Translations under genes and position numbers: made by a program | Notes under the pieces: model-generated | Told to the model about the DNA's origin: nothing | What the model saw: the letters and a program-made list of their open reading frames with translations, nothing else | Database searches by the model: none | NCBI RefSeq assembly: GCF_019879105.1 | Contig: NZ_CP082249.1 | Span: 3,658,001-3,722,000 of the forward strand | Length of the DNA: 64,000 nt | Direction: 5' to 3' | Origin: Natrinema sp. SYSU A 869 | GTDB lineage: Archaea; Halobacteriota; Halobacteria; Halobacteriales; Natrialbaceae | In this document: piece after piece, positions 9,376 through 19,470 of the stretch | Layout: each line of letters opens with the position of its first letter | Numbering within the stretch: the first letter of the stretch is position 1

Positions 9376-9558
9376 TTACTCCTCGGACTCGTCGTCTTTC
9401 ATCGAGCCAAGCTGGTCGACCAGTTCGTCCGTCGAGACATCAGACTCGAATGACATTTCGCCCTGGTGGTCATTTTCGTGGACGTTGACTGCCTCTACGT
9501 CCTCGTCATCCGTCGTCTGCTCTTGTTGTTCGGATTCGTCGTAGCTACCAAAACCCAT
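9376..9558 (-). CDS. DUF5786-like small acidic protein
   Basis: 60 aa starting MGFGSYDESEQQEQ; a Met two codons upstream (9564) is an alternative. The protein is extremely acidic (DDESEE at the C-terminus) and contains the blocks EAVNVHENDHQGEMSFES and STDELVDQLGSMKDD. It matches my memory of the short conserved haloarchaeal family DUF5786. No function is known. It stands alone, converging on the HTH_10 gene across about 300 bases without a recognisable gene. Confidence 0.82.
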   Translation of the reverse strand: MGFGSYDESEQQEQTTDDEDVEAVNVHENDHQGEMSFESDVSTDELVDQLGSMKDDESEE

Positions 9559-9564
9559 ACGCAT

Positions 9565-10184
9565 ACATGCCGCCCCACTGCAAAAGGTGTGGCGGTTCAT
9601 TCCACTGCCGGCAGTCAGCCGACAGCGACCCACGGAACTGCGCGGTCCGATCGGATGCAACTCGAGTCGTTCTGGAGAGCCAACGACCGCGCTCAGCATG
9701 GCGGCAACCAGTGTCGTTTGTTTCCCCTTCCTACCGATTGTTGACAGCCGATACCGATCGTCCGACGCACCATGCGAGAGCGACGATCGGCTGTTCGTTT
9801 ACCATACTTTTCAGACAAACGCCACTCTCCCAGAAAACCGACGAGAGAGCAGCTCTCCTCGGATAGCTGTACGAAATAATCCCTTAATAGACAGTTCGGA
9901 TACAATACTCGAAATCATTGTCATCGATAATCACTGCTCGAGTACCTGCAGACTACAGGGTTCAGTAGTCCGTCTATAGTAATGGGTTCGGGAGGGTTGG
10001 ACTTCTCTCATGGTTGCGTACCGTCTACCGTCTCGATCAATTGCGATGGACCAGCAGGACACTACGTCGCATCTCCTGTTGATGTCGGAGGGGGACCGAG
10101 CCGACGGCGCGTCGTCCGTGGGAACTGATACCGTGACCGGGCCACACAAACGTATCGAACGGCCCGACGGTCGGTGAGCAACCG
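9565..10184. other. intergenic upstream of glmS, no supported gene
   Basis: About 620 bases. Short frames here have neither acidic composition nor family motifs. The stretch 9790-9960 is relatively AT-rich, with several polyA/T runs. I see no hairpin clearly tied to glmS control and no GlmS-ribozyme-like structure that I can defend. Confidence 0.4.
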
Positions 10185-11996
10185 ATGTGTGGTATCATCG
10201 GCCGCGTCGGCGACGGCAACGCACTCGAGCCGTTGCTAACGGGACTCGAGAACCTCGAGTATCGGGGCTACGACTCGGCCGGCGTCGCCGTTCAGAACGG
10301 ATCAGGAATCAACATCGAGAAACGCTCCGGGCGGGTCGAGGAGCTCAAGGAGTCGATCGGTGACCCCCTGCAGGGAGAAGTCGGGATCGGCCACACCCGC
10401 TGGAGTACCCACGGGCCGCCGACCGACGCGAACGCCCATCCCCACACCGACGAAAGCGAAGACGTCGCGGTCGTCCACAACGGGATCATTGAGAACTACG
10501 CCGCGCTCAGGGACCGACTGGCGGCAAACGGCTACGAGTTCACGAGCGACACCGATACCGAAGTCATTCCGCATCTCGTCCAGTACTACCTCGATGCCGG
10601 CTTCGACAGCGAGGCGGCGTTCCGGCAGGCCATCGACGAACTCAAGGGGAGCTACGCCGTCACCGCGATGGTCTCGGGCGAGCACGTCCTCTACGCCGCA
10701 CGACAGGGTTCGCCGCTCGTCGTCGGCATGGAGGACGGCGAGTACTTCCTTGCGAGCGACGTGCCGGCCTTCCTCGAGTACACGGACAGCGTGGTCTACC
10801 TCGAGGACGGCGACGTCGTCATCGTCGACGAGGACGGCGCCGAGTTCACGGACCTCGACGGGAACCCGGTCACACGAGCGTCCGAGACGGTCGAGTGGGA
10901 TCCCGAACAGGCTGGCAAGGGCGAGTACGATCACTTCATGCTCAAGGAGATCACCGAGCAACCGACCTCGCTGGCACAGGCGATCGAAGGGCGGGTCGAT
11001 CCGACGAACGGGCGGATCGCCCTGTCCGATTTCGAACCGGGCTCTTTCGACGACATCGATAGCGTCCAGTTTGTCGCCTGTGGCACCTCCTACCACGCCG
11101 CGCTCTACGGCTCGCTCACGCTGAATCAGGCCGGCGTGCAGTCGACCGCGCTTCTGGCCAACGAGTACAGCGTCTCGGCCCCGCCGATCGACGACGACAC
11201 GCTGGTGATCGCGGTCACGCAGAGCGGTGAGACGGCCGACACGCTCAACGCGCTCCGGCAGGCCAAGGCCGAGGGCGCGGACACGCTGACGGTGACGAAC
11301 GTCGTCGGGTCGACGGCCGCTCGCGAGGCGGACGACACCCTCTTCATCCGCGCCGGCCCGGAGATCGGCGTCGCCGCGACGAAGACGTTCTCCTCGCAGG
11401 CCGTCATGCTCACGCTGCTGGGCCAGCGCATCGCCGGCGACCTGCGGGGCGAGCCGCCAGCCGACCTCGAGACCCTCCTCTCGGAACTTGAGTCAATGCC
11501 GAGTCAGATCGACCACCTGCTCGCCGAGTCCGACGCCGAGGTGATCGCCGAGCGCTACAGCGAGAGCCAGTCGTACTTCTTCATCGGGCGCGGTCTCGGC
11601 TTCCCCGTGGCGCTCGAGGGCGCGCTGAAGTTCAAGGAGATTACCTACGAGCACGCCGAAGGGTTCGCCTCCGGAGAGCTCAAGCACGGCCCGCTGGCGC
11701 TGGTCACGCCCGAGACGCCCGTGTTCGCGATCTTCACTGGCCAGGAGGACGAGAAGACGCTGAAAAACGCCGAGGAGGCCCAGACCCGCGGCGCGCCCGT
11801 GATCGCGGTCTGTCCCGACGGGCATCCGGCCGTCGAGGCCGCCGACGAGCACCTCGCGATCCCCGAGACCGACCCCGACCTCGCTGGGCTGCTCGCGAAC
11901 GTCCAGCTCCAGCTCGTCTCCTACTACGCCGCCGACCTCCTCGATCGACCGATCGACAAACCCCGAAACCTCGCCAAGAGCGTCACCGTCGAGTGA
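10185..11996 (+). CDS. glmS: glutamine--fructose-6-phosphate aminotransferase (isomerising)
   Basis: 603 aa, full length for the family. It makes glucosamine-6-phosphate from fructose-6-phosphate and glutamine, the first step to UDP-GlcNAc. The N-terminal nucleophile Cys2 (MCGIIGRVG) is followed by class II amidotransferase motifs (GIGHTRWSTHG, DVAVVHNGIIENY). The two SIS sugar-isomerase domains carry VACGTSYHAALYG and TQSGETADTLNAL, and the C-terminus is the typical DKPRNLAKSVTVE. The start is fixed because Cys2 must follow the initiator Met. Together with glmM 1.3 kb downstream on the other strand, it feeds the glycan genes in this window. Confidence 0.98.
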   Translation: MCGIIGRVGDGNALEPLLTGLENLEYRGYDSAGVAVQNGSGINIEKRSGRVEELKESIGDPLQGEVGIGHTRWSTHGPPTDANAHPHTDESEDVAVVHNGIIENYAALRDRLAANGYEFTSDTDTEVIPHLVQYYLDAGFDSEAAFRQAIDELKGSYAVTAMVSGEHVLYAARQGSPLVVGMEDGEYFLASDVPAFLEYTDSVVYLEDGDVVIVDEDGAEFTDLDGNPVTRASETVEWDPEQAGKGEYDHFMLKEITEQPTSLAQAIEGRVDPTNGRIALSDFEPGSFDDIDSVQFVACGTSYHAALYGSLTLNQAGVQSTALLANEYSVSAPPIDDDTLVIAVTQSGETADTLNALRQAKAEGADTLTVTNVVGSTAAREADDTLFIRAGPEIGVAATKTFSSQAVMLTLLGQRIAGDLRGEPPADLETLLSELESMPSQIDHLLAESDAEVIAERYSESQSYFFIGRGLGFPVALEGALKFKEITYEHAEGFASGELKHGPLALVTPETPVFAIFTGQEDEKTLKNAEEAQTRGAPVIAVCPDGHPAVEAADEHLAIPETDPDLAGLLANVQLQLVSYYAADLLDRPIDKPRNLAKSVTVE

Positions 11997-12014
11997 CGTC
12001 GGTCGATCGTAGTC

Positions 12015-12026
12015 TCGATCTCTTTT
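12015..12026 (+). terminator. T-rich putative terminator after glmS
   Basis: About 20 bases past the glmS stop the + strand reads GATCTCTTTTGCC. Short T-runs after stop codons are the usual archaeal termination signal. Weak evidence. Confidence 0.3.
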
Positions 12027-13033
12027 GCCGGCCGCGAGTCTCGGTCAGTGACGCCGATAGCGTGCTCCGCTCGAGCTAGTCACTCTGTCGCTGGTTCGCG
12101 CACAAAAGACGGGGACGGTCTCACTTCCAGCGACGGCAGAGTCACGATAACGAACCGTCAGTACGGATGGACCAGTCGCTCTCCGTCTCTGCGCCGACTG
12201 CGGTGAGTCGGGACGACGATCGGACTCGAGTAGGGGTCATCGAAGCCGCAGGACCCGAGACCACCCCCGTAGCCCTGGTCCGCACGGCGTCGGTAACTCG
12301 ACCCGTACTCGAACGATGTCGGAATCGAACGTGGAGGGTCACTGTGCGACCGAGTCGCGGTGATGGTATCACCGGACTCGTGGGTATCGACCGATACCCT
12401 CCAGTTAGGCTAGGAATTCCGCGTGATATAAAGGGCACACCTGATAGCTACGGGCAGCCCGTTCGATCGGTACCGGATCGTCGCTCGAGTGGACGTACAC
12501 GACAGCGTCAGTCACAGTCGAGAATGAGCGACGGCGTCAGCATCGATGGAGCGAGAGTGACGCTGACCGGGAGCGGCACCGGCCGGTCGACAGTTGCATC
12601 GAATATTCATAATCGCGCGCGTCGTGACGAGTGCCGACGATGACTCCGTGGTCATTCGACGATGTCGGTGACACTGATGAGCGCGAGTCGTCCACTCGCT
12701 CGGTCTGACAGGTTTATTTCCTGACATATAACACCACCGTCGATAGTCCCCACGCTCGGGTCGACGGCCGTCTCGACACAGTGCGAGGTCGAGGGTCGCC
12801 GAACGAATCGCTCGTTCGAGGCCGCCGATTCTCCGGTCGGTATTCGGCGTCACGGCCGCATAATATCGTATTACTCGAGCGAAATATCCAATTTCCCGCG
12901 GACGGGGTGTCGACTCTCTCGATATCCGGAGTGTTTTTCTCACGGGCACATTTCGAACGAAAGCACCGACTAACAGCTATCCCGTCAATTATGCGGTCTA
13001 TAGTAAATACTGTTCTGTCGGTACGGGCTGTTG
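12027..13033. other. about 1 kb without a supported gene
   Basis: Several frames are open here, but their products are Arg/Ser/Thr-rich and unlike haloarchaeal proteins, so I call none. Near 12799-12819 there is an inverted repeat (CGAACGA...TCGTTCG). At 12994-13006 the sequence CTATAGTAAATAC sits about 28 bases before the ATG of the zinc-ribbon gene at 13034 and is probably its TATA-type promoter element. Confidence 0.45.
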
Positions 13034-13240
13034 ATGTCGACGGATCAATCCGCGAAGTGGACGCCGATGTCGTCCCGATCGCAAACGAGTGCCCCTCGCT
13101 GTGTCAACTGTGGGAATCAGGTAACACGTCAGTTCGCCCGCGTGTTCGGTGATAATCGCGACGTCGTCCACGCCTGTCCCGACTGCGCGACGTACCGCGA
13201 GATGAAGACCTCCGATTTCATTCCCAAGGAAGCCAGATAA
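13034..13240 (+). CDS. small zinc-ribbon protein (DUF7563-like)
   Basis: 68 aa. The conserved part reads CVNCGNQVTRQFARVFGDN, then a second knuckle CPDC and the tail TYREM, so two CxxC pairs probably bind one zinc. A second copy of the same family is encoded at 59019-59210; the two share FARVFGDN, VVH/IVH and the TYREM tail. The family resembles DUF7563 as I remember it. ATG 13034 sits about 28 bases after a TATA-like CTATAGTAAATAC, which suits a leaderless start; a TTG at 13031 and an internal Met (residue 12) are alternatives. Function unknown. Confidence 0.78.
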   Translation: MSTDQSAKWTPMSSRSQTSAPRCVNCGNQVTRQFARVFGDNRDVVHACPDCATYREMKTSDFIPKEAR

Positions 13241-13327
13241 CCGGTTCGTGACCGATCGGTCGTCTCGAGCACCGTCTGCATGTCTTCGTCCCACTGCAGA
13301 ACGAATCAGGACAGTTCGTCTGTCTCG

Positions 13328-14653
13328 TCAGGCATCCACCGCAGCCGTCTCAGTAACAAGCCCCTGTGCAGTCTCAAACAGTGCTGCTGCGTCCGACGCC
13401 GACCGCGCCTCTGCGGTCACCCGGATCAGTGGCTGTGTCCCGCTGGCGCGAAGCAGGAACCAGCCGTCTTCGGTCTCCACTCTGACGCCGTCGAGCGTGT
13501 CAACCTCGTCGTATCGCGTTCCGACGCGGTCGGTCACGTCGGCCATAACCTTCGTTTTGTCCGTAACTTCGATAGACGTTCGCCGGATCGGGTATCGATC
13601 GATTCCATCAACGAGGTCAGATAGCGGCCCTCGTTCGGCGACGAGTGCGACCAGCTTGCAGGCCGCCAGCGGGCCGTCCGGGCAGCGCGTCTCCGCGGGC
13701 CAGATCCAGGCACCGCTCGGTTCGCCGCCGAAGACGACATCGGATTTGGTCGTCCGCTCCGCGACGTAGACGTCTCCGACCTGCGTCCGGGTCAACGACG
13801 CGCCGACACCGGCCAGTACGTCGTCGACGGCGAGACTGGTATCAACGGGAGCAGCGACGCGATCACCCTCGCCCGCCGCTTCCCGGGCGAAGAGGGCGAA
13901 TAACGCGTCTTTCGGCACGAACGATCCCGTTTCGTCGACCGCCATCATCCGGTCGGCGTCGCCATCGTGTGCGACTCCCAGCTCGGCGTCGGTCTCCGCG
14001 ACCAGCGTCGACAGAGTCTCGAGGGTCTCCTCGGTCGGCTCGCTGGGCCGCCCGGGGAACGAGCCGTCTTCCTGCCCGTTCAGCGTCTGAACCCGACAAC
14101 CGAGATCGTCGAGGACCGCTGCCGTCACGCCGCCGGCACCGTTACCGATATCGACGACGACGCTCGGCGACCGCTCTAGGTCGACCGTGTCCCGGATCGA
14201 TTCGGCGTGATGGTCCCGGACGCCCTTGCGCAGTGATCGATCGCCGACGCCGTCCCACTCGGCCAACGCGTAGTCGTCCTCGCGGAGCCACCGCTCGATC
14301 GCCTCGCGCTGGTCGGGGCCGAAGGCTTTCCCGGAGGGATTCCAGAGCTTGATTCCGTTGTCCGCTGCCGGATTGTGCGATGCCGTGACGACGACCCCCG
14401 CGTCGGCCTCGAGGTGGCTAATCGCTCGCGCGACCGTCGGCGTCGCCTCGACGCCGACCGTGATCACGTCCGCCCCGCACTCACGCAGCCCCGCGCTGAC
14501 CGCGTCGACGAACATCGATCCGCTCTCACGGACGTCGCGACCGACGACGACGCGATCGTATCCCTCCGACGCGACCGCGCGCCCAACAGACAGTGCTAAC
14601 TCCGCCGTCACCTCGCTCCCAACCCGTCCGCGAATGCCGCTAGTTCCGAACAT
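13328..14653 (-). CDS. glmM: phosphoglucosamine mutase
   Basis: 441 aa from MFGTSGIRG, preceded by GGGAGGGT as a Shine-Dalgarno-like site. It interconverts glucosamine-6-P and glucosamine-1-P. Active-site phosphoserine Ser92 lies in VVTASHNPAADNG, the Mg-binding loop is DGDADR (230-235), the sugar-binding loop GGEPSGA (309-315) and the phosphate-binding loop RASGTQPLIR (402-411). An upstream extension of this frame to 15208 is Arg-rich and not credible. Haloarchaeal genomes often have several GlmM/ManB paralogs, so substrate specificity is inferred, supported by the nearby glmS. Confidence 0.92.
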   Translation of the reverse strand: MFGTSGIRGRVGSEVTAELALSVGRAVASEGYDRVVVGRDVRESGSMFVDAVSAGLRECGADVITVGVEATPTVARAISHLEADAGVVVTASHNPAADNGIKLWNPSGKAFGPDQREAIERWLREDDYALAEWDGVGDRSLRKGVRDHHAESIRDTVDLERSPSVVVDIGNGAGGVTAAVLDDLGCRVQTLNGQEDGSFPGRPSEPTEETLETLSTLVAETDAELGVAHDGDADRMMAVDETGSFVPKDALFALFAREAAGEGDRVAAPVDTSLAVDDVLAGVGASLTRTQVGDVYVAERTTKSDVVFGGEPSGAWIWPAETRCPDGPLAACKLVALVAERGPLSDLVDGIDRYPIRRTSIEVTDKTKVMADVTDRVGTRYDEVDTLDGVRVETEDGWFLLRASGTQPLIRVTAEARSASDAAALFETAQGLVTETAAVDA

Positions 14654-15039
14654 ACCCTCCCCTGAGGGCGTCGAGTGCCTTACTATGCACGTGTTAACGA
14701 CGGCGACCGTACTGCTTCCGGTTCCGGTATCGTCGCTACGATGTCGTTTCGAGCGTCGTTCATCGATGGCCGCTCGTGGCGATCCGGATCGACCTGTGTA
14801 GCGATGACCACTCGTTAGTTCCTCCCTATATTTCTGAACCGTCAGTGTTGTATATATGGGCCGCGCCAGTACGCTCGAGTGAGAATGATACCGGCAGATC
14901 CTACCGTCGCCGGACGGACTCCGGTGGTCGACGGAATCGTGACGCGGCCCCGATCGACCGACGCAACGGGCGTTGATCGATCGTCGCCTCGAGTACTGTG
15001 CACTAATCGCACACGGACCGAACGCAGTGGTCGATACCG
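14654..15039. other. intergenic between glmM and a winged-helix gene
   Basis: Holds the glmM promoter region (minus strand CATAGTAAGG about 30 bases before the start) and a TATA-like TTGTATATATGG at 14849-14860 with no gene clearly attached to it. Nothing else recognised. Confidence 0.4.
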
Positions 15040-15357
15040 ATGAGTACGACTGAACCGGACGCCGAAATTGACGGGACCGACGAGACCAGCGAGCGAGACG
15101 ACACCAGCGAGCACACCGATAGCCGCGACGACCGGGACCGTGACAGTGTGCTCGCCGAACTCCCGCCCAGCGCGAAACTGGTCCACAAGGTCCTCGAGTA
15201 CGAGGCACCGCTGACTCAGGAGGGAGTTGCGGCCGAGTCGAGGCTCTGTCCCCGGACCGTCCGCTACGCGCTGGGGAAACTCGAGGATCAGGAACTGGTC
15301 ACCAGTCGCGTCTGTCTCGAGGACGCGCGTCAGTCGAAGTATCGGCTCCCGAAGTAG
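15040..15357 (+). CDS. winged-helix DNA-binding protein
   Basis: 105 aa. The first 36 residues are a hydrophilic Asp/Glu/Thr/Arg tail. The remainder is a compact winged helix: LPPSAKLVHKVLEYEAPLTQ, then VAAESRLCPRTVRYALGKLE as recognition helix, then a wing EDARQSKYRLPK. It resembles small MarR/TrmB-like haloarchaeal regulators that lack an effector domain. It lies between glmM and the first glycan genes, but its own targets cannot be read from the sequence. Confidence 0.85.
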   Translation: MSTTEPDAEIDGTDETSERDDTSEHTDSRDDRDRDSVLAELPPSAKLVHKVLEYEAPLTQEGVAAESRLCPRTVRYALGKLEDQELVTSRVCLEDARQSKYRLPK

Positions 15358-15425
15358 GGTACTCGTGACGAACGTCGGCATCGGACGGCGACGAACGGTC
15401 GACGGTCAGACGCTGACGGACTGCG

Positions 15426-16436
15426 CTACCGGTGTTTCTGATACCGATCGACGAGCAGGTCGATCCCGAACGAGCCGGCCGTGATCTCGTAGTGGGTCTC
15501 GAGACGCGGGTTGAACTTCGCTTTGTACCGGTTGATGCTCGGCACGCCGGCCCCGACGAGGTCGTACTCATCGATATCGCCGTGCAGGCCGTCGCGCATG
15601 ACGTGCCAATCGAGCAGGTCGTTGATCGCGATATCGACATCGGCGTCCGGTTTGACACCGCCCTGCCACCGATACCGCGTCCGCTCGGACTCGACGACCA
15701 GAATGCCGCCGAGGAACTCGCTGTCGACGCGACAGACGTAGGGCCGAATCGCGCCGTCGGGGAGCGTCTCGTGCAGCGACTGTGCGAAGTCGGTGCTCAA
15801 CTGGAACGGCTGGCCCTGGCTCTCGTAGCGTTCGCGGACTTTCTCGACGATGCGCGCGACGTCGTCATTGTCGCCCTCCTCGATCGTATAGCCGTCTTCG
15901 TCGGCGTTCCGGATGTTACTCCGCGCGTCGCTGCTGAACCGTTTCAGTAACTCCTCCTCGGTCCCCTCGAGATCGACGACGTACGTGTGGCCGGGTTCGA
16001 CGTCGTACTCGTTCCAGACGAACGGCCGGATGTCGTCAAACTCCGCCGTGACGAACTTGCTGTACAGCGGCGAGATTTCGTCTTCGATCCACTCGAGACA
16101 GCCCTCGAGGAACCGCTTCGTCCGGCGGTCGGCCTTACGCTGTTTGAGTTTGTCGACGTTCAGCAGCGAGGGGCCGAGGTATGACGTCCACGAGTGGGGA
16201 GCCGGCGAGAAGGCACCGGTAACCGGCCCCCTCGTGTACTCGAAGACGGGAAAGACGCCGACCGGCTCCTGGCCCTTGAAGCCGGCGAGCAGGTGGGGTG
16301 TCGATCCGGTATCTTCGGCCTGCAACCGAAGCGCTTCGGCCCGGAAGAACGGGTTCGTTCCGTCGGAGCGTTCGACGTGGCGGTTCCACTCGTCCGCATC
16401 GGTTCGTGAATCGAGGACGCGTATTTCCACGCTCAT
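15426..16436 (-). CDS. GNAT/FemAB-like acyltransferase (BioF2-type domain)
   Basis: 336 aa. The N-terminal half (NPFFRAEALRLQ, FPVFEYTRG) and the C-terminal half (RPYVCRVDSEFLGGILVV, YRWQGGVKPDADVDIAIN) match the duplicated GNAT fold of FemAB/BioF2-type acetyltransferases, found in capsule and exopolysaccharide clusters. It probably transfers an acyl or aminoacyl group to a sugar or its lipid carrier in the cytoplasm. Its ATG overlaps the stop of the upstream phosphatase-like gene by four bases (ATGA), so the two are translationally coupled and read from the promoter near 18087. The acceptor is unknown. Confidence 0.85.
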   Translation of the reverse strand: MSVEIRVLDSRTDADEWNRHVERSDGTNPFFRAEALRLQAEDTGSTPHLLAGFKGQEPVGVFPVFEYTRGPVTGAFSPAPHSWTSYLGPSLLNVDKLKQRKADRRTKRFLEGCLEWIEDEISPLYSKFVTAEFDDIRPFVWNEYDVEPGHTYVVDLEGTEEELLKRFSSDARSNIRNADEDGYTIEEGDNDDVARIVEKVRERYESQGQPFQLSTDFAQSLHETLPDGAIRPYVCRVDSEFLGGILVVESERTRYRWQGGVKPDADVDIAINDLLDWHVMRDGLHGDIDEYDLVGAGVPSINRYKAKFNPRLETHYEITAGSFGIDLLVDRYQKHR

Positions 16437-18058
16437 AGATAGCCTAAGTCGGACAGTCGGTCTTCGACAGTCCCATCGTCGGTCGCTACGATCTGGTTCG
16501 GATCGTAGGCCGGGTACGTTCGCTCCGCGTTCCCGCCGATAATCGAGAGCGGGTCACCGTCCATCGCGGCGTCGACCGGGATGTCGAAGAGCGAACAGAT
16601 CGTCGGTGCGACATCGAAGATCGTCGCTCCCTCGAGGGAGCGGACTCGTCGAACGCCGGCCCGGCAGCTGCGACGACGCCGGTTCGCTTGTGATTCCACG
16701 GCTCCATCGGTTCGCCGAACTGCGCCTTCCCGAGGCCAGCGTCGATCGCGGTGTCGAACTCTCTCGGAACCGTCACGACGTCGGGTGCCTCATCGACGTA
16801 TGGGCCGTCGAAATAGGTCTCTCTCGGTTCGACCGCGTCGAACATCGGTTCGCCGTCCGGCGTTCGGACGTCCGACAGCGTCTCGATGAGTTCCTCGCGG
16901 ACGCTCTCGTACTCCGCGGACGGCACCTGTCCGTTCGGTTCGCGGCCCGCGAGGTTGATCCGGACACCGAGTTCGCTCTTCGAGCGGACGTATGCTTTCG
17001 ACGCCGGGAAGTCGACCTGTTCGCTCGCCGCTCGGATCGCGTCGTTCGGTACCCGTTTGCCGATCGGTTCTTTCAGGCCGACGTGATCGAGTGCACTCGC
17101 GACCCGCTGGGTCGTGAGCCCGACGTTCGCGGCGAGGTTCATCGCTCGCTCGAGCGGGCTCGGCGCGTGATCGCCGGCCTCGGTCCCTCGAGGAGATCGT
17201 TCTCCCAGGATTTCGACCAGTTGGGCATTCCGCCACCGCCGCTTCGAGCACGCACGTAGTTGCGCTCGCGAAGGAACTCATTGACCCGGAATTCGTCGCC
17301 GGTCACCGTCCCCATGCCGTGGTCGCTGACGACCAGGACGTTCTCCGGCTCGGTTCGCTCGATGGTCGCTTCGAGCTGTCGGTCGACCTCGCGGTAGACC
17401 GCCTCGATCGCCCGTTTGTCCCCAGGACGCTCGTGAAACACCGAGTCGGTCTGCTGGAACTGCAGGAAGCCGAAGTCGGGAGCCATTCGGCGACAGAGGT
17501 ACCGGAACGCCTGCCCTCGGAGTTCGATCGTCCGTTCGTACCCCTCGATCGACCGGTCCGGTGCCGGCCCGCTCTGTGGATACACCCAGTACTCGCCACC
17601 GCAGGCGAGTTTCACGTCCTCGAGGATTCCCTCGGGATGGCAGCCCGGATCCTCGGGGGCAGTCAGTCCCGGAATCAACGCGCCATCGAACTCCCGGGCG
17701 GGATGGGTTACGGGCACGTTGACGACGACGCTCGAGAGCCCGTGCTCGCTCAGTAGCTCCCAGACCGGTCGCGCCCTGACGTGCGTCGCGTTGACGACGT
17801 CCCAGTCGTAGCCGTCGAACGAGAGGAAGTCGTAGACGCCGTGTTTTCCCGGATTCTTGCCAGTGTACAGCGATGGCCATGCGCTCGCCGTCCACGGCGG
17901 AATCTGGGACTCGAGTGGCCCCGCAGCCCCGCGATCGAACAGCCCCTGAGTGTGGGAAGTTCGCCCGACTCGAACAACGGCTCGAGCACCGGCCGACAGC
18001 CGGCGTCCAGCCCAACAACGAGCAGACGAAGGTCTTTGTCGTCGGTCGAACCTGCCAT
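16433..18058 (-). pseudogene. alkaline-phosphatase-superfamily protein with three single-base frameshifts
   Basis: Read with three corrections this is a protein of about 542 aa, close to the intact 530-aa paralog at 40717-42309. It opens with MAGSTDDKDLRLLVVGLDAG, carries the nucleophile region PPWTASAWPSLYTGKNPGKHG, the metal motif VVSDHGMG and IFDVAPTICSLFDIP, and ends VEDRLSDLGYL. The frame changes at about 17943-17946 (GGGG run), about 17175-17179 and about 16636-16638 (CCC run); each fits the loss of one base. The gene is therefore either a young pseudogene or intact with homopolymer sequencing errors. It overlaps the downstream acyltransferase by ATGA. The family includes phosphodiesterases, pyrophosphatases and sulfatases; the substrate is probably a glycan or nucleotide sugar. 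Confidence 0.85.
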
Positions 18059-18082
18059 GGAGGCGTTGTCCGTTCGCCCGTG

Positions 18083-18091
18083 CTTTGTTAT
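18083..18091 (-). promoter_or_regulatory. ATAACAAAG promoter motif, site 1
   Basis: The minus strand reads ATAACAAAG 25 bases before the ATG at 18058. This is the TATA-box position for a leaderless haloarchaeal transcript. The same 9-mer recurs upstream of many glycan genes in the window. Confidence 0.6.
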
Positions 18092-18301
18092 GCAACTACT
18101 GGCGTGCTGTAAGATCGTGCTGGGCGCTCTACGGTCAGAATAGTAGTTCAGGCAGCGTGACTGTCGTTCGCTGTCGATATCTGTAATACCCGATTGACCC
18201 GCCGATCGCGGGCTGTATCGCCCCTATCACTAAGGCCGCGCCCGTTTCCGTGTTACGTCGATGATCGTCTCTACTACTGACTTCCCACACCGCCGCTCTC
18301 T

Positions 18302-19423
18302 ATGATCGATGCGACTCCCTCCGTGTTCGACGCGTCGCTCTCGAAGCCAGGGGCAGGAATCGACGCGTTCGTCGACCGACACGCCCCCGGCACCATGCAC
18401 ACGTACTACGGGTCCGGGAAAGTCGCGCTCCGGGACGGCCTTGCCGGACTCGTCGAACCCGGTGAGAACGTCGTCGTTCCCGCCTACCTCTCGCCCGCCG
18501 TCGTCGAACCGCTCCACGAACTCGGGCTCGAGTCGCGGTACTACGCCATCGAAGCGTCGCTCGCGCCGGACTTCGACGACCTCGAGGCGCGAATCGACGA
18601 CGATACCGCCGCCGTCATGTCGGTCAACTACTTCGGCTTCCCCCAGCCCGGCCTTGATCGGATCGCCGCGCTGACCGACGAGTACGACTGCTACCACATC
18701 GACGACAACGCGCATTCACCGCTCAGCGTCCACGAGGGAACCCTGCTCGGAACGCACGGCGACCTCGGCATCACGACGTTGCGGAAACTGCTTCCGGTTC
18801 CCGACGGTGCCGTCCTCTACCGGACGGGCGAGACGGTCAACGAGTGGTTCTCTCCCTCGTCGCTGGCCGGCAGATCGGATCGCATCGCGACCACTGACTG
18901 CCGGTTCGTAGCCACCTCCGTCGCTGAAAGCGTCCTCCAGATCAGCCCGTCGCTGCATCGATCGGTCGAGGCGGTCCTCGCCGACGGGGCCGACGACTCC
19001 TCGTCCGTGGATCCCGTGAATCGATACGAAGCGGCCAAAGTTCCGATGTCGAAGTGTTCGGCGGTCGTCGCAGACGCCGCCGATCCGGACGCGATCCGAA
19101 CCGTCCGCCGGGAGAATTTCCGGGTCTGGCAGCGCGTCCTGGACGACCGTGAGGACGTGACCCCGCTCTACGAGCACCTTCCAGCGGGAATCAGTCCGTA
19201 CGAGTTCCCGGTCCGGGCGACCGATTCGGATTCGTTTCGCGCGGAACTCGGGAATCTGGGCGTCGTCGGTGCCCACTCCTGGCCGACCCTTCGCGAGGCC
19301 GTTCGCGAGGACGGAACCTACGAGACATCGGTCCGGCTCGCTGACAACCTCGTTGCACTCCCCGTCCACCAGGGAATCGAGCCGTCGGCCATCGAGGCGG
19401 TCGGCGATCGACTTCCAAAATGA
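18302..19423 (+). CDS. DegT/DnrJ/EryC1-like PLP-dependent aminotransferase
   Basis: 373 aa. The fold is read from the cofactor-binding blocks: YYGSGKVALRDGLAGL (phosphate-binding loop, about 35-50), HIDDNAHSPLS with Asp134 or Asp135 for the pyridine nitrogen, and GITTLRKLLPVPDGAVLY with Lys162 as the likely Schiff-base lysine. Enzymes of this group aminate keto-sugars on nucleotides or modify lipid-linked glycans. The sequence is divergent: the usual SxxxxK(x)xxxGEGG loop is replaced by LRKLLPVPDGA. It is read divergently from the phosphatase-acyltransferase operon. The keto-sugar substrate is unknown. Confidence 0.82.
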   Translation: MIDATPSVFDASLSKPGAGIDAFVDRHAPGTMHTYYGSGKVALRDGLAGLVEPGENVVVPAYLSPAVVEPLHELGLESRYYAIEASLAPDFDDLEARIDDDTAAVMSVNYFGFPQPGLDRIAALTDEYDCYHIDDNAHSPLSVHEGTLLGTHGDLGITTLRKLLPVPDGAVLYRTGETVNEWFSPSSLAGRSDRIATTDCRFVATSVAESVLQISPSLHRSVEAVLADGADDSSSVDPVNRYEAAKVPMSKCSAVVADAADPDAIRTVRRENFRVWQRVLDDREDVTPLYEHLPAGISPYEFPVRATDSDSFRAELGNLGVVGAHSWPTLREAVREDGTYETSVRLADNLVALPVHQGIEPSAIEAVGDRLPK

Positions 19424-19470
19424 GTCCGCTCCCTCCGCTTGTCTCGGTCCGATCGGGACCGCGTTCTCCG

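Noticed and set aside
10100-10184. Possible glmS riboswitch-ribozyme
   Set aside because: I cannot build the conserved fold, and the ribozyme is known from bacteria.
12167-12643. 158-aa plus-strand frame in the gap after glmS
   Set aside because: Basic and Arg/Thr-rich with no motif; typical of a chance frame in GC-rich DNA.
14654-15208. Upstream extension of the glmM frame to 626 aa
   Set aside because: The added residues are Arg/Ser-rich, and MFGTSGIRG is the canonical GlmM N-terminus with a good ribosome-binding-like site.
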